In this document: in pieces, positions 8,066 to 10,860 of the stretch
Numbering within the stretch: the first letter of the stretch is position 1
Layout of the letters: every line of letters starts with the position of its first letter
NCBI GenBank assembly: GCA_025266875.1
Contig: JALLLT010000178.1
Location: forward strand, 1 to 10,860
Direction of reading: 5' to 3'
DNA: 10,860 nucleotides
Source: Fennellomyces sp. T-0311
Lineage: Eukaryota > Mucoromycota > Mucoromycetes > Mucorales > Lichtheimiaceae
Notes under the pieces: generated by a model
The model's input: the letters and a program-made list of their open reading frames with translations, nothing else
The model's database searches: none
Told to the model about the DNA's origin: nothing
Position numbers and translations under genes: made by a program

Positions 8066-8152
8066 GCGAGTCTTCGCGGTGGTATTTCCACCGAGACACT
8101 GTACACCAGGTGAGGAATCCCCTACTAGGAAGGTAGGGGATTCTTAAGAATC
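8066..8152. repeat. cluster of three hairpins at the right flank of the Harbinger genes
   Basis: CGGTGG (8077-8082) pairs with CCACCG (8088-8093) around TATTT, with an outer GTCT/AGAC pairing. GAATCCCCTAC (8115-8125) pairs perfectly with GTAGGGGATTC (8133-8143) around 7 nt. GATTCTTAAGAATC (8139-8152) is a perfect 14-bp palindrome overlapping the second stem. Position suggests an element end, but I found no matching copy on the left side. Confidence 0.6.
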
Positions 8153-8634
8153 TTTTGTTGGGGGATAAGACGCAGCTCGTACCCCCGGTTTCCAGAGTGA
8201 AAGCTGCATGGAGAACTGCATAATTGCTTGAAAAAGATGGATGCGGTGACTTTCTGCATGTTTCTGCACCAGCATGCAGAGTGCTGTATAAGCAATTTGT
8301 AATTTTTGTGAACGATCAATTTTATTTTCAGAAATGGTGATGATGCAGCAATGTTGAAATGGAATGGAGGAGAAGTCTTTAACAAGTGGTGTTGAGTTTA
8401 CAAAGGGTAGTCAATATTTCAGTACCATGAGAAACTTTAAAACTGGTGCCTTATATCGGCAATCCGACGCACATGGTGCATCAGCAAGAAAAAAGGAAGT
8501 TGGATGCGTTGTAGTATAGCGTCACGCATTGTACGAAAAGAAGTATACACGACTCTAGCACATAGTGGTATTGTGCTATTGAAATAATGATCCGTGTTCC
8601 TGTACACTTTATGTATATAGAAGAGCCTAATAAA
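8153..8634. other. stretch without a gene, with a nested inverted repeat
   Basis: No supportable coding region. AATTGCTT (8222-8229) pairs with AAGCAATT (8290-8297), enclosing TCTGCATG (8253-8260) paired with CATGCAGA (8273-8280). The minus strand is open for 131 codons over 8437-8832, but nothing in it is recognisable. Confidence 0.5.
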
Positions 8635-8833
8635 GCCAAGACAGCAAAATGCACGGTTCATGTTGCACATGACGTTCCATAACAAATTAGTAACCGATTG
8701 TAATGCAATGCTGCCAAGGCAAACACTGCTGTGCTGAGACTTAGTCGCTATGATGGTGCCAAGACAGATCGATATGATCTTGCCAAGGTAAACGGCCATG
8801 GTGATGTAGGAACGGTGTAATGATGCTGCCAAG
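8635..8833 (+). repeat. five GCCAAG repeats upstream of the right-hand transposase
   Basis: GCCAAG occurs in one orientation at 8635, 8713, 8758, 8782 and 8828. Four share the longer form TGCCAAGR, and three carry GATG or AATG just before it (for example GATGGTGCCAAGACAG, GATGCTGCCAAGACGA). They end about 65 bp before a TATA box. Short subterminal repeats bound by the transposase are known for CACTA/EnSpm elements; that these serve that role is inference. Confidence 0.5.
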
Positions 8834-8896
8834 ACGAATGACCAATGTGGCGAAGCATAATGGGATATTTTTTATTATTCGTGCATTGACGAAGAC

Positions 8897-8904
8897 TATA
8901 TAAG
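8897..8904 (+). promoter_or_regulatory. TATA box of the right-hand transposase gene
   Basis: TATATAAG, 53 bp upstream of the ATG at 8957, same spacing as in front of the SANT gene. Confidence 0.5.
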
Positions 8905-9107
8905 AAGAATGTTCGAGCAGTAGGTATGGTATCAAATCATACTTACCGTTTCTAAAATGTCAACAAGATCCTATATGTGTTACTGTGAACTTTGCCGAGG
9001 CAGAAACCCCAATGGGGCTATTGTCAACCAGCGAACATATAATGAACACCAGCGTGCCAGCGCCACCAATGCCATTGCCGCCATTGTATCGACTCGCGTT
9101 GATAATG

Positions 9108-9164
9108 GTATGCCTGAATTCATGCGAGTGTTGATGGCAATTTAAGTTACCTGTATTCCTTCAG
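9108..9164 (+). other. intron 1 of the right-hand transposase gene
   Basis: GTATGC donor and TTCCTTCAG acceptor, 57 nt, phase 1. It removes the TAA at 9143-9145 and joins STRVD to DGDTTMMHSEPDDDDLGEP. Confidence 0.7.
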
Positions 9165-9239
9165 ATGGTGATACTACCATGATGCATAGTGAGCCTGACG
9201 ACGATGATCTTGGTGAGCCTGCACCGATGGTTGTCAATG

Positions 9240-9291
9240 GTAGGTTCATGTAAGCTAAATACCGAAGCAAAACATTCATACCAATTTATAG
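9240..9291 (+). other. intron 2 of the right-hand transposase gene
   Basis: GTAGGT donor and TTTATAG acceptor, 52 nt, phase 1, with CTAAAT as a possible branch point. It joins PAPMVVN to EEPPVQTFDIRDPGISDQ. Confidence 0.65.
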
Positions 9292-9402
9292 AAGAACCAC
9301 CGGTCCAAACATTTGACATTCGCGATCCTGGGATCAGCGATCAAAATGAAATGAACGAAGCCGTCGATGTCGAGTTCGGGCACGCAGTTGAGGATGATGA
9401 AG

Positions 9403-9477
9403 GTTTGTGAAATTAACGGATCTGTAGAGGAAGCAAAGTAGTGTTGACCGCAAAACGTTTAGATCAAGAAATTGTAG
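9403..9477 (+). other. possible intron 3 of the right-hand transposase gene
   Basis: GTTTGT donor (weak) and AATTGTAG acceptor, 75 nt, phase 1 like the two before it. It joins HAVEDDE to DGTSLQDHIPDSLLFVF. A longer intron to 9685 fits the phase as well. Confidence 0.4.
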
Positions 9478-10860
9478 ACGGTACCAGCCTTCAGGATCAT
9501 ATCCCTGATTCGCTATTGTTCGTCTTCGCTTTCCTTGTGTTGTTCTGAAGTGTTTGGTGTGGTTATGTGTGTGTGTGGACAAAGTAATTCGTGAGACTCT
9601 TTATAGGAGAGATTTATTCCGGAAAAGAGAGAGAGAAACACAAATTGAAAATAGTCTATTCTTAAGCTACCACATGTTACACCAGATACAACTCATTTGT
9701 CTCCCGATACCACTGGATACGACATGTTCCAATTGTATCACATATCCGAGAGAGCTGCTGTCATCCTCATCAGCTTCTGCGTATCCTTGATCCATTCCCA
9801 ATCGAGAGATTTGTTGCCATCCGTGCCAGAAACGATCACCAGTCTGTGAAGATGGATCGGCTTCACCCGTCTTACTGAAGATCTCCGCATGTACAGTGCT
9901 TGCCCCACGTGCCATGCCATTTCCCCTTTGCCTGGCCCAGCTATGTGCACGAATGTCGACTTGTCTATTTGCGGCACACGGCTTCTGAAGCAAACATTAA
10001 GCAACCGAATCTCGCAGACACCCATTAAGCAGTATGCTTACTATCCATTGGGGAAAAGTTTGGAGCGGCTTTTCAGTCGTGAAGGCTTCGAAGACAGCAT
10101 CAATGAATGGAGACGATACCAGTATCGACCGGGTGTTTTCACAGATGTATACGACGGTATGCGCTGGTGGTCGCTCCGGGATAACGATGGTCTTCCTTTT
10201 GTTGAGCACCCACGCTCGTTAATGCTTACGCTCAACATTGACTGGATCTCTCCTTTTAACTGTACTTACTCCATCGGCGCCATATATCTCATTGTCAACA
10301 ATTTGCTTCGAGCCGAACGCTATAAAATCGAGAACGTGATCCTTGTCGGTGTCATACCTGGACCAAAGGAACCACACCTATGAAATGAACCATTACTTGG
10401 AGCCACTTGTCGACGATTTCCACCGGCTTCGTGATGGAATTCTGATCTCAACCCACCAAAGTCGTGATCGTGTGATGGTTCGAGCAGCATTATTCAACAT
10501 TGCCTGCGACATTCCCGCCAGTCGCAAAGTCGCTGGCTTCACCAGTCATTGCAGCACGCGCGCATGCAATAAATGTACGCAAGAATTTGTTGTCTTCTCC
10601 GGTACCACGAAACTTGACTACTTCGGCCATACTCTTGGTGAATTGAGAACGAAGGAGCACAACGCACATGATGCCGAGTGCTGGGCACAGGAAACCTCAT
10701 CAGCTGGGCGCTATAGAGTCGAGCGTGAAACAGGAACGCGGTATTCTCAAATCCACCAGCTTACATACTTTGATCCAGTGCGGGATACAGTTATCGATCC
10801 TATGCACAATCTCTTCCTCGGTACGGCTGAGCGAATGGTCTGCATATGGGAGAAGCCGCG

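Larger units (their letters stand above)
8957..10860 (+). pseudogene. second tnp2-like DDE transposase, decayed, 3' end outside window
   Basis: Transposase of the same broad tnp2-like group as the left gene but a different family. Exons 8957-9107 and 9165-9239 and the exon from 9292 join in phase 1. The N terminus is Cys-rich (YMCYCELCRGRNPNG, C8/C10/C13), then acidic. From 9686 the frame gives FQLYHISERAAVILISF, a CPTCHAI finger (about 9904), FTDVYDGMRWWSLRD, the likely first-Asp block LTLNIDWISPF (10228), AERYKIENVILVGVIPGPKE, VRAALFNIACDIPASRKVAG, a CSTRACNKC knuckle (10552), and VIDPMHNLFLGTAERM (10792), a hallmark second-Asp site. Damage: TGA at 9847-9849 between ETITSL and RWIGFTRL, and a one-base shift near 10375. 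The part 9403-9685 is unresolved: an exon from 9478 (DGTSLQDHIPDSLLFVFAFL) ends at TGA 9546, either spliced out or a third lesion. The gene continues beyond 10860. Confidence 0.85.

Noticed and set aside
7930..8106. 59-residue N-terminal extension of the Harbinger nuclease frame
   Set aside because: Open by chance upstream of Met at 7929; a TATA box lies within it at 8057-8048 and its composition is unlike the rest of the protein.
5319..8112. Harbinger terminal inverted repeats (left GGGTGCTCTTATTTTGCTCC after TTAATTAA; right GGTGTACAGTGTCTCGGTGG on the minus strand)
   Set aside because: Only the first four or so bases agree and no matching TWA duplication is visible, so I do not define the element ends.
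8437..8832. 131-codon minus-strand open frame
   Set aside because: No recognisable domain, unusual composition, no start context or introns; it overlaps the GCCAAG repeat array.
9546..9685. Coding through 9554-9790 in another frame (MVWLCVCVDK...)
   Set aside because: It is driven by a short GT run and a GA run (about 9564-9577 and 9626-9637) and overlaps the better supported frame FQLYHISERAAVILISF.
320..9993. Other open frames antisense to the transposase, SANT and coiled-coil genes
   Set aside because: Shadows: they lie opposite or across real coding frames and show no domain features.
1..10860. Left and right transposase pieces as halves of one interrupted gene
   Set aside because: Both have their own N terminus and their own D-x-M-H region with different sequence, so they are two separate genes.
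1..10860. tRNA, rRNA, CRISPR array, LTR pair or prokaryotic signals
   Set aside because: No T-arm or anticodon-arm pattern, no regularly spaced direct repeats of CRISPR type, no long direct repeats and no Shine-Dalgarno spacing were seen by eye.

Overview
The window looks like repeat-rich chromosomal DNA of a fungus, most likely an early-diverging lineage (Mucoromycota-like). Reasons: spliceosomal introns of 52-75 nt with GTAAG/GTATRY-type donors and CTAAC/CTAAT branch points, TATA boxes 50-130 bp upstream of start codons, eukaryotic Cut-and-paste transposon proteins, AT-rich intergenic DNA, and no ribosome-binding sites or operons. The phylum is inference; nothing in the window is a housekeeping marker.

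Layout. (1) 1-1905, minus strand: 5' three-fifths or so of a decayed tnp2/Plavaka-like DDE transposase gene, cut off by the window start. It keeps an N-terminal C2HC finger, a Cys-rich knuckle, the first catalytic-Asp region and a DEMH second-Asp region, with two good introns, two apparent frameshifts and two TGA interruptions. (2) 1979-3046, plus strand, head-to-head with (1): an unrecognised coiled-coil/acidic-repeat protein with a possible poly-A frameshift at its start and an in-frame TGA near its end. (3) 3047-5500: no gene. It holds a 794-bp element with 27-bp perfect terminal inverted repeats (3677-4470, MITE-like), a pair of hairpins (4603-4699) and a degenerate tandem repeat (5027-5088). 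(4) 5508-8057: a PIF/Harbinger-type transposon with both proteins apparently intact: a Myb/SANT-like DNA-binding protein (5575-6426, plus) and a two-intron DDE nuclease of 426 aa (6513-7929, minus). The two genes converge and share an identical ATATAAAAGG TATA element. (5) 8066-8900: no gene; hairpin clusters and a series of GCCAAG repeats leading to a TATA box. (6) 8957-10860, plus: a second, different tnp2-like transposase gene, with Cys-rich N terminus, small phase-1 introns, one in-frame TGA and one frameshift, running off the window end.

Together this is a transposon cluster: one apparently coding-competent Harbinger pair lying between two decayed, divergently oriented transposases of another superfamily, plus a probable MITE. 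The most notable pattern is that every premature stop I could place in a recognisable coding frame is TGA, in positions that fit CGA (Arg) to TGA change, in three different genes. No RNA gene, CRISPR array or resistance/toxin gene was seen.
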